64,000 bases of DNA, taken from Clostridium sp. KNHs205 (GTDB taxonomy: Bacteria > Bacillota > Clostridia > Lachnospirales > Lachnospiraceae). The position numbers were made by a program, and so were the translations under genes. Below are positions 35,317-43,276 of the stretch, piece after piece. Where the stretch lies: contig NZ_JNLE01000003.1 in assembly GCF_000702945.1 (NCBI RefSeq), positions 1,969,501 to 2,033,500 of the forward strand, written 5' to 3'. Position 1 is the first letter of the stretch, and each line of letters begins with the position of its first letter. Below the pieces are notes generated by a model. That model was not told where the DNA came from. It saw nothing but the letters and a program-made list of their open reading frames with translations, and searched no databases.

Positions 35317-35380
35317 TTTAACTGGGATAAAGCAAGGAGATAAACATATATTGTATTAATCGGTTTTAAGGTGCTTGTAT

Positions 35381-36280
35381 ATGTCTAATAGAAAATATGT
35401 TATTATTTCCGCTGCATTAATAGCTCTGCTTATTATATTGACAATTCCATTGATTAATATTTCGCCGGGGCAGATTGCCACCTCCTCCAAGGAAACTGTG
35501 GAAGAGGTGGATAATACGGAGAAGAGTATATATCTCCCAATTGTAATGTACCATGATATCAAAAAATCAAATTCCGGTAAGGATATCATAAATCCCAACG
35601 AATTTGAAAGTGATTTAAAGTACTTAAAAGAGAATAACTATACCACAATAACAATGGATGATCTTCTGGGATATGTATATGAAGATAAGCCCCTTCCTGA
35701 AAAACCCATAATGCTGACTTTTGATGACGGCTATCTTACCACCTATCGGTATGCCTATCCCATTATGCAGGAGTACGACATGAAAATTGTATTGTCCATA
35801 ATCGGAAAAAGTACGGATGATTTTACAAGAGTGGGAGATGATCATCTGGAATATGCCCATTTAACCTGGCCGCTCTTATGTGAAATGCTGGAATCAGGAC
35901 TAATAGAAATCCAGAATCATACATATAACCTTCATAAGTCTCGCGGAGGAAGAATCGGCAGCAAGCAGAAGAAGGGAGAATCCTTAGAAGAGTATGAAAA
36001 AGTTCTTTCTGAGGATGTTATGAAACTGCAGCAGGAGATAACAGAAATGACCGGTAATACACCGACGACCTTTACCATCCCTTATGGCGAGTATAGTGAT
36101 GAAACCATTGAAATAATAAAAAAACTGGGATTCAAGGCAGCCTTAACCTGTGATTATGGTTTAAATCGAATTACAAAAGATAAGGATACTTTGTTTTCTC
36201 TAAAAAGGATATGCCGCTCCCATAAGTATTCCATTGATAAATTGTTAGAGGATGCAGATAAGACCATAAAAAGAAAATGA
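35381..36280 (+). CDS. Membrane-anchored polysaccharide deacetylase
   Basis: The ATG at 35381 follows AAGGTG by seven bases. The 299-residue protein has one N-terminal membrane helix (about 7-27) acting as signal anchor and an extracellular NodB-type domain with LTFDDGY (metal Asp), QNHTYNLH (two metal His) and TIPYGEYS. It should remove acetyl groups from a wall glycan, such as peptidoglycan GlcNAc, using a bound divalent metal. An inserted basic segment (SRGGRIGSKQKKGESLEEYEK) follows the His motif. The stop overlaps the beginning of the upstream extension of the next gene, so the two are probably co-transcribed. Confidence 0.9.
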   Translation: MSNRKYVIISAALIALLIILTIPLINISPGQIATSSKETVEEVDNTEKSIYLPIVMYHDIKKSNSGKDIINPNEFESDLKYLKENNYTTITMDDLLGYVYEDKPLPEKPIMLTFDDGYLTTYRYAYPIMQEYDMKIVLSIIGKSTDDFTRVGDDHLEYAHLTWPLLCEMLESGLIEIQNHTYNLHKSRGGRIGSKQKKGESLEEYEKVLSEDVMKLQQEITEMTGNTPTTFTIPYGEYSDETIEIIKKLGFKAALTCDYGLNRITKDKDTLFSLKRICRSHKYSIDKLLEDADKTIKRK

Positions 36281-36318
36281 AAGCAGAAGTTTCTTATAAT
36301 ACAATAAGAGGAGTCAAG

Positions 36319-36831
36319 ATGAGCTTACAAATTAAGAAAGCAGAAACAGAAAAAGACATTGAACAGATAGCCACAGCCGCAGCGGAAATCTGGCAGGAGC
36401 ATTATATCACCATAATATCAAGAGAACAGATAGATTATATGGTGGAGCGTTTTCAGAGTAAGGAAGCTATTACAGCCCAGATTGAGAAAGAGGGCTATGG
36501 TTATTATCTGCTCTTAGACCAAGGTGTAATAGCAGGTTTTATAAGTATAAAAATAGAAGAAAAAGATATACCATCATTGTTTCTGAGCAAATTTTATATT
36601 AGAAAAGAATGCAGAGGAAAAGGCTTTGGGAAAGCGGCCATGGGTTTTCTGGAAGCTGTCTGCAAAGAAAACAAACTGAAAAAAATATGGCTTACTGTAA
36701 ATCGTAATAATAGTAACAGTATAAATATTTATGAAAAATTAGGCTTCAGGAAGATACGTACTCAGGTAAATGATATCGGAAACGGCTTTGTTATGGATGA
36801 TTTTGTCATGGAAAGAGAAGAAAGTTTTTAA
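36319..36831 (+). CDS. GNAT family N-acetyltransferase
   Basis: The ATG at 36319 follows GAGGAG by five bases; an ATG at 36277 overlapping the previous stop is the alternative. The 170-residue protein shows the GNAT fold: IRKAETEKDIEQIA-type start, LSKFYIRKECRGKGFGKAAMGF with the acetyl-CoA pyrophosphate loop, and a KIWLTVNRNNSNSINIYEKLGFRK motif B. It acetylates an amine on a small molecule or protein. It may share a transcript with the deacetylase upstream. The substrate is not identifiable. Confidence 0.9.
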   Translation: MSLQIKKAETEKDIEQIATAAAEIWQEHYITIISREQIDYMVERFQSKEAITAQIEKEGYGYYLLLDQGVIAGFISIKIEEKDIPSLFLSKFYIRKECRGKGFGKAAMGFLEAVCKENKLKKIWLTVNRNNSNSINIYEKLGFRKIRTQVNDIGNGFVMDDFVMEREESF

Positions 36832-36941
36832 GGTTATATCTTTACATCATGAAATTGATATGCTATCCTTTAAAAGTTACTATATAAGTTGAATAAAGCA
36901 AGTTCAGCTTTCAAAAATTAAAAAGGTATATTTTAGTGGCG

Positions 36942-36985
36942 TTTCAATGTTTGAAAGTATATTTACGGCATTTTAATGTTTGAAA
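36942..36985 (+). promoter_or_regulatory. Two MarR-type operator palindromes
   Basis: TTTCAATGTTTGAAA (36942-36956) is a perfect 6-3-6 palindrome. A near copy TTTTAATGTTTGAAA lies at 36971-36985. They overlap possible -35 words (TTGAAA) before the MarR gene starting at 37037, implying autoregulation. Confidence 0.55.
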
Positions 36986-37036
36986 GTGGTTGAATTTATT
37001 CATGCTTATATATAAATAGCTTATATAGGAGAGCTT

Positions 37037-37450
37037 ATGCAGCCACATATCAATTTTTTCGGTCAGTACGTTGCGCTTTATAATTCTTACATCAGCCGGC
37101 TGAACAATTGTCTGTCTGCTTACCATCTAGACGGTAACCAATATGCAGTAGTCTATTATTTGTTCCATGAGGGTCCCAATGCTTTTGAAAATATTGAAAA
37201 ATGCCAATATATAAAAGCCAATCCCCTGATGAGGAACATAAAACAGCTGATAAAAGCAGGCTATATCATTGATGTATCGGAAGAAAAGAAGAAACACATT
37301 TACAGTCTGACACTCTTAGGTGAAAGAACCTACAGAGAAACAGAACCTCTTGTAATCGCTCTCTTGGAACAAGCGCTTGGAGGCATTACTGAAGAGGAAC
37401 AGTTAGTAATCTTAAAAGTTTTCAGCAAGATGAAAGATAATCTTGCGTAA
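37037..37450 (+). CDS. MarR-family regulator
   Basis: A 137-residue winged-helix protein with the MarR arrangement: an N-terminal dimer helix, YAVVYYLFHEGPNAFENIEKCQYIKANPLMRNIKQLIKAGYI as the helix-turn-helix, a KKHIYSLTLLGE wing and a C-terminal dimer helix. Sequence similarity to the standard MarR wing (D-x-R) is weak: EEKKKH stands there. AGGAGAG precedes the ATG. Two palindromes upstream are its likely operator. It is flanked by terminators and does not share a transcript with an obvious target; the acetyltransferase/deacetylase pair is the closest candidate. Confidence 0.8.
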   Translation: MQPHINFFGQYVALYNSYISRLNNCLSAYHLDGNQYAVVYYLFHEGPNAFENIEKCQYIKANPLMRNIKQLIKAGYIIDVSEEKKKHIYSLTLLGERTYRETEPLVIALLEQALGGITEEEQLVILKVFSKMKDNLA

Positions 37451-37477
37451 TTTCTAGTCTATTATCCCAATAAGTTC

Positions 37478-37555
37478 GCAAGGAAGAGACCTGCATGACA
37501 GGTTATCTTACTGTCATTATTTATTCATAAGAAAGGCAGACTGCCTCTTCCTTGC
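37478..37555 (+). terminator. Long inverted repeat, likely terminator
   Basis: GCAAGGAAGAG (37478-37488) mirrors CTCTTCCTTGC (37545-37555); inner hairpins (ACCTGCATGACAGGT, GGCAGACTGCC) lie in the loop. The remainder of the 37451-37803 spacer holds ATTTCCAATAAAA repeats. Confidence 0.5.
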
Positions 37556-37726
37556 TTAGTGATTGTCTGATTATCTCATTTCAAATAAAATTAATTTGAA
37601 AATTTCAGTTAAGGATTTACAATTAAGGATCTTCAATTACCAATAAAGCTTCTTGTAATATTCATTATTCTACTAGTCATATTAATAATCTAATTTCCAA
37701 TAAAAAAACTAATTTCCAATAAAATA

Positions 37727-37800
37727 AAAATCCTCCTTGTACTTTCCTTTTGCACTATATTGCAGTATGATGGTGTTAAGGATATTATAAGGAGGATTTT
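37727..37800 (+). promoter_or_regulatory. Inverted repeat that can hide the ribosome-binding site
   Basis: AAAATCCTCCTT (37727-37738) is the exact mirror of AAGGAGGATTTT (37789-37800), which contains the ribosome-binding site of the gene starting at 37804. If transcription begins upstream of 37727, the mRNA could block its own translation. A promoter between the arms would avoid this; none is clear. Confidence 0.55.
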
Positions 37801-37803
37801 GTT

Positions 37804-38556
37804 ATGAAAATATTGGCTATCGGAAACAGTTTCTCAGAGGATGCAACAGCATATCTATATCAGATAGCAAAAGCCGGCGGGGATGAAATCAAGGTAGTAA
37901 ATCTCTATATCGGAGGCTGTTCCCTGCAAAGACACCAGGAAAATGTAGAAGGAAACATAGCAGATTATGATTACCAGATAAACGGAGAGTATACCGGCAG
38001 GAAGATATCCATTCAGGAGGCACTTTCTGAAGATAACTGGGATGTGGTAACATTACAGCAGTGCAGCGGTTTAAGCGGCCTTCCGGACAGCTATAATCCC
38101 TATCTTGAAAAACTTTCTAAATATGTAAGCAGCCTGGTACCGGGTGCGAAGCAGTGGATTCACAAAACCTGGGCTTATGAGAAGGATTCGAATCATGGAG
38201 AATATGGATATTATGATAAAAGTCAGGAAAAGATGTATGCAGAACTTACAAAGGCATATGATATAGCAGCCAAAAAGCTTTCGGCAAAGCTCATACCCTG
38301 CGGTGATGTTATCCAGTATTTAAGAAGTTTGCCGGAGTTTGATTATGGTAATGGCGGAATGAGCCTGTGCAGGGACGGCTTTCATATGAATATACCCTAC
38401 GGACGTTATGCCCTTGCATTGACCTGGTACAAGACCTTGCTTAACGGTGATATTTTAACGAATACTTTTGTTCCTGAAAAGGAAGAGGAAGCGGTGGATC
38501 CAAAGCTTCTTTCATTTATAAGAGAGAAAGTATCTGAATTTTTAGAACAAGAGTAG
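37804..38556 (+). CDS. DUF4886 SGNH-fold hydrolase
   Basis: A 250-residue cytoplasmic protein with the SGNH/GDSL pattern: ILAIGNSFSEDAT with the catalytic Ser at about residue 8, VVTLQQCSG (block III-like) and SLCRDGFHMNIPYGRYAL with the Asp-x-x-His pair near the end. DUF4886 proteins are probable esterases acting on acetylated carbohydrates. It has no signal peptide, so it would act on imported oligosaccharides. A ribosome-binding site of AAGGAGG lies six bases before the ATG and is part of a strong inverted repeat. The TIM-barrel sugar isomerase-like gene follows 146 bp downstream. Confidence 0.85.
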   Translation: MKILAIGNSFSEDATAYLYQIAKAGGDEIKVVNLYIGGCSLQRHQENVEGNIADYDYQINGEYTGRKISIQEALSEDNWDVVTLQQCSGLSGLPDSYNPYLEKLSKYVSSLVPGAKQWIHKTWAYEKDSNHGEYGYYDKSQEKMYAELTKAYDIAAKKLSAKLIPCGDVIQYLRSLPEFDYGNGGMSLCRDGFHMNIPYGRYALALTWYKTLLNGDILTNTFVPEKEEEAVDPKLLSFIREKVSEFLEQE

Positions 38557-38646
38557 CCTAAATAATTGAGACCACAACGCTGGGGACCAGCTTGCTTAAT
38601 GGAGTCATATGTTTAATATGAATCAATCAAAATGAGCGGTACAAAA

Positions 38647-38683
38647 CTTGCAGAACATATGTATACAGCATATGTTCTGCAAG
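38647..38683 (+). promoter_or_regulatory. Perfect 15-bp hairpin in leader of TIM-barrel gene
   Basis: CTTGCAGAACATATG and CATATGTTCTGCAAG enclose a 7-base loop. It ends just before AGGAG and the ATG at 38703, and has no T-run. It could be an mRNA structure or a dimeric-repressor site. Confidence 0.55.
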
Positions 38684-38702
38684 TATATACAGGAGATAAA
38701 AT

Positions 38703-39491
38703 ATGAATTTTGGAATGCCTACCTTAATTGAATATGATACGCTGGTGGAAAATGCAAGACTTTGTAAGGCAACAGGGCTTGATTTCATTGAGCTAAACAT
38801 GAACCTGCCCCAATACACCCTGGAGCAGCTGAAAGAAACCCAGTATCTTAATGAGTTATCCGAGGAGTATAGCCATTACTATACCATTCATCTCGAGGAG
38901 AATTTAAATGTCTGTGAATTTAACCAGGCAGTGGCAAAAGCTTATGAAGCTACTGTCTATGAAACCATTGAAGCAGCTCTGGCGCTAAAGGTGCCGTTAT
39001 TGAATATGCATATGCATAGTGGTATCTACATTACCCTGCCGGATAAGAAGGTTTATCTTTATGATAAGTATAAGGATATCTATTTAAAGAAACTGGAGAT
39101 ATTCCGGGATAACTGCCAGAGGGTTATAGGAAATTCAAACCTTGTAATTTCTTTGGAGAATACGGACGGATTTCGGCCTTTTCAAAAAGAGGGGATTGAA
39201 TTATTGCTTGACAGCAAGGTATTTACACTGACCTGGGATATCGGCCATTCCCATGCTGCAAAAGACATAGACGAGGAATTTCTGATAGAACATAAAAGCA
39301 GGTTGCAACATTTTCATATCCATGATGGAGCAGGAAAACAGAACCATATGACCCTCGGACAGGGAGAAATCAATCTGGCAGAAAGACTTTCCCTGGCCGA
39401 GGAGACCGGCAGCAGATGTGTATTGGAAACAAAAACAGCAGAAAGCCTGAGAACTTCAGTGGATTGGCTCAAAGACAGAAGCTACTTGTAA
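38703..39491 (+). CDS. Sugar phosphate isomerase/epimerase-like TIM barrel
   Basis: A 262-residue protein of the xylose-isomerase-like (AP endonuclease 2) superfamily: FIELNMN, HLEENLNVCEF, LNMHMHSGI, VISLENTDGF with the metal Glu, LTWDIGHSHAAKD with Asp-His, HFHIHDG and CVLETKT with the last Glu. These residues build the divalent-metal site of inosose/hexulose isomerases, epimerases or endonuclease IV-like enzymes. AGGAG lies about 7 bases before the ATG. Its last 36 bases overlap the end of the convergent next gene. The substrate is unknown; sugar or polyol isomerisation is favoured. Confidence 0.87.
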   Translation: MNFGMPTLIEYDTLVENARLCKATGLDFIELNMNLPQYTLEQLKETQYLNELSEEYSHYYTIHLEENLNVCEFNQAVAKAYEATVYETIEAALALKVPLLNMHMHSGIYITLPDKKVYLYDKYKDIYLKKLEIFRDNCQRVIGNSNLVISLENTDGFRPFQKEGIELLLDSKVFTLTWDIGHSHAAKDIDEEFLIEHKSRLQHFHIHDGAGKQNHMTLGQGEINLAERLSLAEETGSRCVLETKTAESLRTSVDWLKDRSYL

Positions 39492-40277
39492 TTGCAACCG
39501 ACCATCAGCTTCATTTACTTTAGGGATATTATTAGATAAATATTCATATTCAGGTAATCTTGAAAGGCAGTTACGTAAAATACATAACAGGATAGGATGA
39601 AAAGTTTTGGCATTTGCTGTTTTCATAGGGTAGCCACTGTTTAGCTGCTCTAATAATTCTGCTTTCAAACACTTAAGTTCCTGTTCTGCGATACAAACAG
39701 GCAGTTCGGATAAGCACAGCAGGTAATACCATTTAACACTCCAATGTCTGTGTTTACTATCGTAGTATTTGTGATAATTTGTCAGGCGCTCTTTTATCCA
39801 AACGGTTTCATGAGGCGCTGCGGCTGCCAGAAACCGAAGCACGATTAAAGAGGTTTCGTAGCATTCACCGACCCCGTCATCTTCGTTCCCAAAACAGGTG
39901 GTACGAAGCCTGGCAAGAGTTTGCGCTGTCATCTCTTTTACAGCGTCGTTATTGACAGTAAGAAGCACCAGCAGTCTTAGAATTTCTAATTCGTAGGAAT
40001 TAGCTGCAAGGATGTGAGTCTTTGGAGTCTGCGACAGAAGTGTCTTTAATTTCATTCCATTATTGTAGGGCGGTATAAAGTATAACGGATACATCTTATG
40101 CCCGTTCTTATCAGAGTTATCAGGATATCTGACACTTCTGTAAAAATTTCTTGCAACTGTATCACTGCTGATAGAAGAAAGCAGCTGATTTACTATTTTT
40201 TCCGACTGCCGCTGTGTCAGAGTACCGCCCTTAATCAGGTAATAATTTGTTTTGACCGTCAATTCATAGGAATTCAT
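39456..40277 (-). CDS. Protein of unknown function, helical-repeat type
   Basis: A 273-residue protein with AAGGAGGG four bases before its ATG. It has helical segments separated by short turns (EILRLLVLLTVNNDAVKEM, TSLIVLRFLAAAAP, WYYLLCLSELPVCIAEQELKCLKAELL), resembling ARM/HEAT-like repeats, after an N-terminal domain (SYELTVKTNYYLIKGG). No catalytic motif is seen. It lies 10 bases after the Nudix gene on the same strand and is co-transcribed with it. Its 3' end overlaps the convergent TIM-barrel gene by 36 bases. A functional partnership with the Nudix protein is possible. Confidence 0.72.
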   Translation of the reverse strand: MNSYELTVKTNYYLIKGGTLTQRQSEKIVNQLLSSISSDTVARNFYRSVRYPDNSDKNGHKMYPLYFIPPYNNGMKLKTLLSQTPKTHILAANSYELEILRLLVLLTVNNDAVKEMTAQTLARLRTTCFGNEDDGVGECYETSLIVLRFLAAAAPHETVWIKERLTNYHKYYDSKHRHWSVKWYYLLCLSELPVCIAEQELKCLKAELLEQLNSGYPMKTANAKTFHPILLCILRNCLSRLPEYEYLSNNIPKVNEADGRLQLQVASVFEPIH

Positions 40278-40287
40278 CTAACCCTCC

Positions 40288-40854
40288 TTATTTCGAAAGA
40301 CTACGTGCAAAGGTAATTAATTTATTGTACAGATATAGATCATCTTCTGAAAAGTATTCCTTTGTAAACTTATCAACTGAAAACCAGTCTACCCCAGTGT
40401 TTTCCTCTTCACAGATATGAAGGGCAGCTTTTTCTTCTGCTATAAGGATATAAGCAACAGAGAGGTGCAGGTGTGCATTGACGAACCTGGAGTTCTTTCT
40501 GTGCCTGAATACGGGAAGGATGTCAACAGTGGCTATATCTTCTGACAGAGGTTCTATTTGGGTCAGGCCGGTTTCTTCCTTCGCTTCCTTTATTGATACA
40601 TATAACATATCCTTATCACCATCAGCATGTCCACCGGTCCAGGACCATACATTTCGGATATTATGGTGTACCAATAATACCTTGTCCAGGGTACGGTTCA
40701 TAATAAAGCCGGAACTGGAAATGTGTGCAATTTCGTTATCCCGTAGTAATACATTATCTCCGAAATATTTTATATATTCAAGGATAACCTTCTTATCCTG
40801 TGCTTCCTGTTCATTAACAGGCTTGTATTTTTCAATAGCAATTCTATAATCCAT
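40288..40854 (-). CDS. Nudix hydrolase
   Basis: A 188-residue protein with a recognisable Nudix box, GGHADGDKDMLYVSIKEAKEETGL in which KEAKEETGL replaces the canonical REUxEExGU and Lys stands at the first Glu position. The metal-binding EExG core is intact. Such proteins cleave nucleoside diphosphates linked to another group; the altered box suggests a non-standard substrate. AAGGAG lies seven bases before the ATG. It is the first of two coupled genes, followed after 10 bases by an unknown helical protein. Confidence 0.87.
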   Translation of the reverse strand: MDYRIAIEKYKPVNEQEAQDKKVILEYIKYFGDNVLLRDNEIAHISSSGFIMNRTLDKVLLVHHNIRNVWSWTGGHADGDKDMLYVSIKEAKEETGLTQIEPLSEDIATVDILPVFRHRKNSRFVNAHLHLSVAYILIAEEKAALHICEEENTGVDWFSVDKFTKEYFSEDDLYLYNKLITFARSLSK

Positions 40855-40925
40855 GGTTTACTCCTTCGTAATCAATTCTAAAAACCGGGTTTTACAGCAC
40901 ATTTGATTCTATTGGTAATTCCACC

Positions 40926-41041
40926 TATACAGAAATTCTCCATGCAGAAATTCTCCATGCAGAAATTCTCTATGCAGAAATTCTCTATAGAGAAATTCTC
41001 TATACGGAAATTCTCTATATAGAAACTCTCTATACGGAAAC
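40926..41041. repeat. Tandem array, 15-bp unit, about 8 copies
   Basis: ATGCAGAAATTCTCC and variants repeat every 15 bases between the Nudix and nucleotidyltransferase genes. The frame across it is a product of the 15-base period and is not considered coding. Confidence 0.9.
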
Positions 41042-41067
41042 AATCTTTAACGGTAAGAGCTAAACTT

Positions 41068-42087
41068 CTAGTACCCACCTGTGATTGCTCTTTCATTTAC
41101 ACTTATAACAAATTCTTCTATCTTCTTATAATCGGGATTCTCAGGTAAACTCGTATTTTCTTTAGCATATTTGAATCTCTTCTCATATTCATTCAATAAA
41201 TCCCAGAACTCCTGTCTCATGTTACCATTGTCATGCATATACATACCACTGCGAATATCCATAAGCAAGTCGTGTTCTTTCTCTCTATAGGTATTAATTT
41301 CTTCTTTTTCAAGAATATCCAGACACATCATATATAATCTGATCAGATGCATACAGTGCTTATTGAGGTGTAACTCATCTTTCTTACTATTACGTTTGCC
41401 TATTTTACTATATTCTTTGACCACATTGTTCATTTCAGACCAAAGGTTTTTATAATCCCTCAGCGGATAATGGCTCAAAGCTATATCCATAAATATTTCC
41501 GTATCCAGTTCTTCTTTGACCGATTTGTCTATATATAGTTGAATTGAACCATCCTCAAACTGTTCATATCTTGTCTTAATATCATATAACATATCTTTTA
41601 CTGTGTTAAGGATATGCCCTTCCGTTTCAGGCTGTGTTAAGGTATCTCTGGCAATTGCATTCTGTAATCTTCTAAGCTGTTGCGTAGCATATCCGCCAAA
41701 CGAATGTATGCATCTTCTTGATAAGAATAATTTCTTTTTATCAAGCAATTCTTCGCCTATTGGAGTTACCAGCAGATAATGTTCTGGTTTTAAACCTAAC
41801 ATTTCTATTGTATTTGGATTAGTATTAAGTAATAAACCAATGATTTTATTAAAAGCATATATGGTTGTATCCGTTGCTTCATTTACTCTCTGCTCGAAAC
41901 TGCTCATACCAATTAAATCAGATTTACTATTTAAAGCAATGCCTCTAATATCAACATCACTGGTCTTAATGTTAGTACCATAAGCATATGAGCCACCTAA
42001 TCCCAGCAGTATAATTTTATCACCTAAATGCTTGTCCGTTTTTAAGAATTCATATTCTTTTGTTTCCAGCAATTTACTAAAATCCAT
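41068..42087 (-). CDS. Nucleotidyltransferase (DNA polymerase beta superfamily, RlaP-like)
   Basis: A 339-residue protein with the polymerase-beta-type active site GGSYAYGTNIKTSDVDIRGI (about residues 31-50), giving G-S and D-x-D metal ligands. Helical C-terminal regions follow. It resembles stand-alone nucleotidyltransferases of the YcgL/RlaP group, some of which occur with RNA repair ligases; no such ligase is here. AAAGGAG lies seven bases before the ATG. The gene is AT-rich and flanked on both sides by minisatellites (15-bp and about 40-bp units), so the locus may be unstable or recently acquired. The substrate is unknown. Confidence 0.82.
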   Translation of the reverse strand: MDFSKLLETKEYEFLKTDKHLGDKIILLGLGGSYAYGTNIKTSDVDIRGIALNSKSDLIGMSSFEQRVNEATDTTIYAFNKIIGLLLNTNPNTIEMLGLKPEHYLLVTPIGEELLDKKKLFLSRRCIHSFGGYATQQLRRLQNAIARDTLTQPETEGHILNTVKDMLYDIKTRYEQFEDGSIQLYIDKSVKEELDTEIFMDIALSHYPLRDYKNLWSEMNNVVKEYSKIGKRNSKKDELHLNKHCMHLIRLYMMCLDILEKEEINTYREKEHDLLMDIRSGMYMHDNGNMRQEFWDLLNEYEKRFKYAKENTSLPENPDYKKIEEFVISVNERAITGGY

Positions 42088-42224
42088 AATGTACTCCTTT
42101 GTCCATCAATATGAAATAAGTAAGTGTTCTATCATTATATAATATTTCTTTATTTGTTACAATCTTACATTTCTTTTCTGAAATCCGGGGGCCATTTCAT
42201 CTTACCAGTCTCTATTTAATTTTA

Positions 42225-42450
42225 AGTAAATTACCATGTAGATTCTTTATACGATTAATAAGCAATTTATTATGTAGATTCTTTATACGATTTTGTAAAT
42301 AATTTACCATGTAGATTTCTTTATGCGATTTTATAAGAAATTTACCATGTAGATTCTTGATACGATTTTATAAGAAATTTGCCATGTAGATTCTTTATAC
42401 GATTTTATAAGCAATTTACCATGCAGGTTCTTTATATGATCTTAAAAACA
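42225..42450. repeat. Tandem array, unit about 37-41 bp, 6 copies
   Basis: The word ACCATGTAGATTCTTTATAC followed by GATTTTATAAGCAATTT recurs six times with small indels. It fills the spacer between the nucleotidyltransferase and GntR genes. Confidence 0.9.
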
Positions 42451-42464
42451 ATAATAAAAAGGTC

Positions 42465-42512
42465 TTGACATAATCGTTCATACTGTATATATTGTTTATA
42501 TACAGTATGAAC
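42465..42512 (+). promoter_or_regulatory. SigA promoter overlapped by a perfect 16-bp inverted repeat
   Basis: TTGACA (42465-42470), 17-base spacer, TATATT (42488-42493). Arms GTTCATACTGTATATA (42476-42491) and its exact mirror (42497-42512) cover the spacer, -10 and start point. This is the expected autoregulatory site of the GntR/YtrA-type repressor beginning at 42559. Confidence 0.9.
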
Positions 42513-42558
42513 AAATTTCAGAAATAAGAAATTTATTCAATGAGATAGGAGTGATTAA

Positions 42559-42936
42559 TTGGATATTATAATAAGCAATTCCTCCAATGTGCCTATTTAT
42601 GACCAGATATGTAAATCTATTAAAGATATGATTATAGCAGGTAAGCTGGAGAGTGGCGAAGCGCTTCCTTCCATCCGCAGCCTGGCTAAGGATCTGCGTA
42701 TTAGCGTTATAACCACAAAGCGGGCATATGACGAACTGGAGCGGGAAGGGTATATTGACACCATTCCAGGAAAAGGCTGTTTTGTTGCCACCAGAGGAGT
42801 TGAGCTTCTAAGAGAAGAAAATCTGATGAAGATAGAAGAACATATGCAGGAGGTAGCAAGACTGGCAGTATCCTGTAACCTGACAAATGAGGATCTGATA
42901 GAAATGTTTCGCACGCTCCTTAGTGAAGCTGATTGA
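42559..42936 (+). CDS. GntR-family repressor, YtrA subgroup
   Basis: A 125-residue regulator starting at TTG, ten bases after AGGAG. It has a GntR winged helix (YDQICKSIKDMIIAGKLESGEALPSIRSLAKDLRISVITTKRAYDELEREGYI) and only a short C-terminal dimer helix, the size of YtrA proteins that control ABC-transporter operons. A perfect inverted repeat covers its promoter. A downstream ABC ATPase and permease lie on the same strand after an unusual A-rich spacer. The effector is unknown; in Bacillus YtrA responds to cell-wall antibiotics. Confidence 0.93.
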   Translation: MDIIISNSSNVPIYDQICKSIKDMIIAGKLESGEALPSIRSLAKDLRISVITTKRAYDELEREGYIDTIPGKGCFVATRGVELLREENLMKIEEHMQEVARLAVSCNLTNEDLIEMFRTLLSEAD

Positions 42937-43276
42937 TTAAAGTGAAAAGATTATTTACACGAATAATTAAAGGAATATAGACTTATAAGGGAAGAAGATA
43001 TAACAAAAAATGTATTAAAATGACGTATAAAAACAAATCAAAAAGAAGCCTTATGAAAAAGATTTTATCAAAAAAGAAGACTTGAAAAGAAGATTTATGA
43101 AAAAAGAATTATGAAAAGAGAAGACTTATAAAAAAGCCGTATTAAAAAGAAGCCGTATTAAAAAAGAAGACGTATTTAAGTAAAAGGCACAATAAAAGAA
43201 GTACAATATAACAGTAAGACGAAAAAGAAAGAAACAAGTACTAATAAAAAAGATTTATTAGAAAGGAATATAACCT
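42937..43276. other. A-rich degenerate repeat spacer inside GntR-ABC operon
   Basis: The 340-base gap consists mostly of loosely repeated 15-20-base words such as AAAGAAGCCGTATTAAAA and GAAAAGAAGACTTATAAAA. No terminator or frame is evident. RNA from it would be unstructured. The ATG of the ATPase gene follows GAAAGGAA at the end. Confidence 0.6.

Noticed and set aside
40878..41096. A 72-codon minus-strand frame
   Set aside because: It is made by the 15-bp tandem array (repeated FYIENF-type residues) and overlaps the next gene's end.
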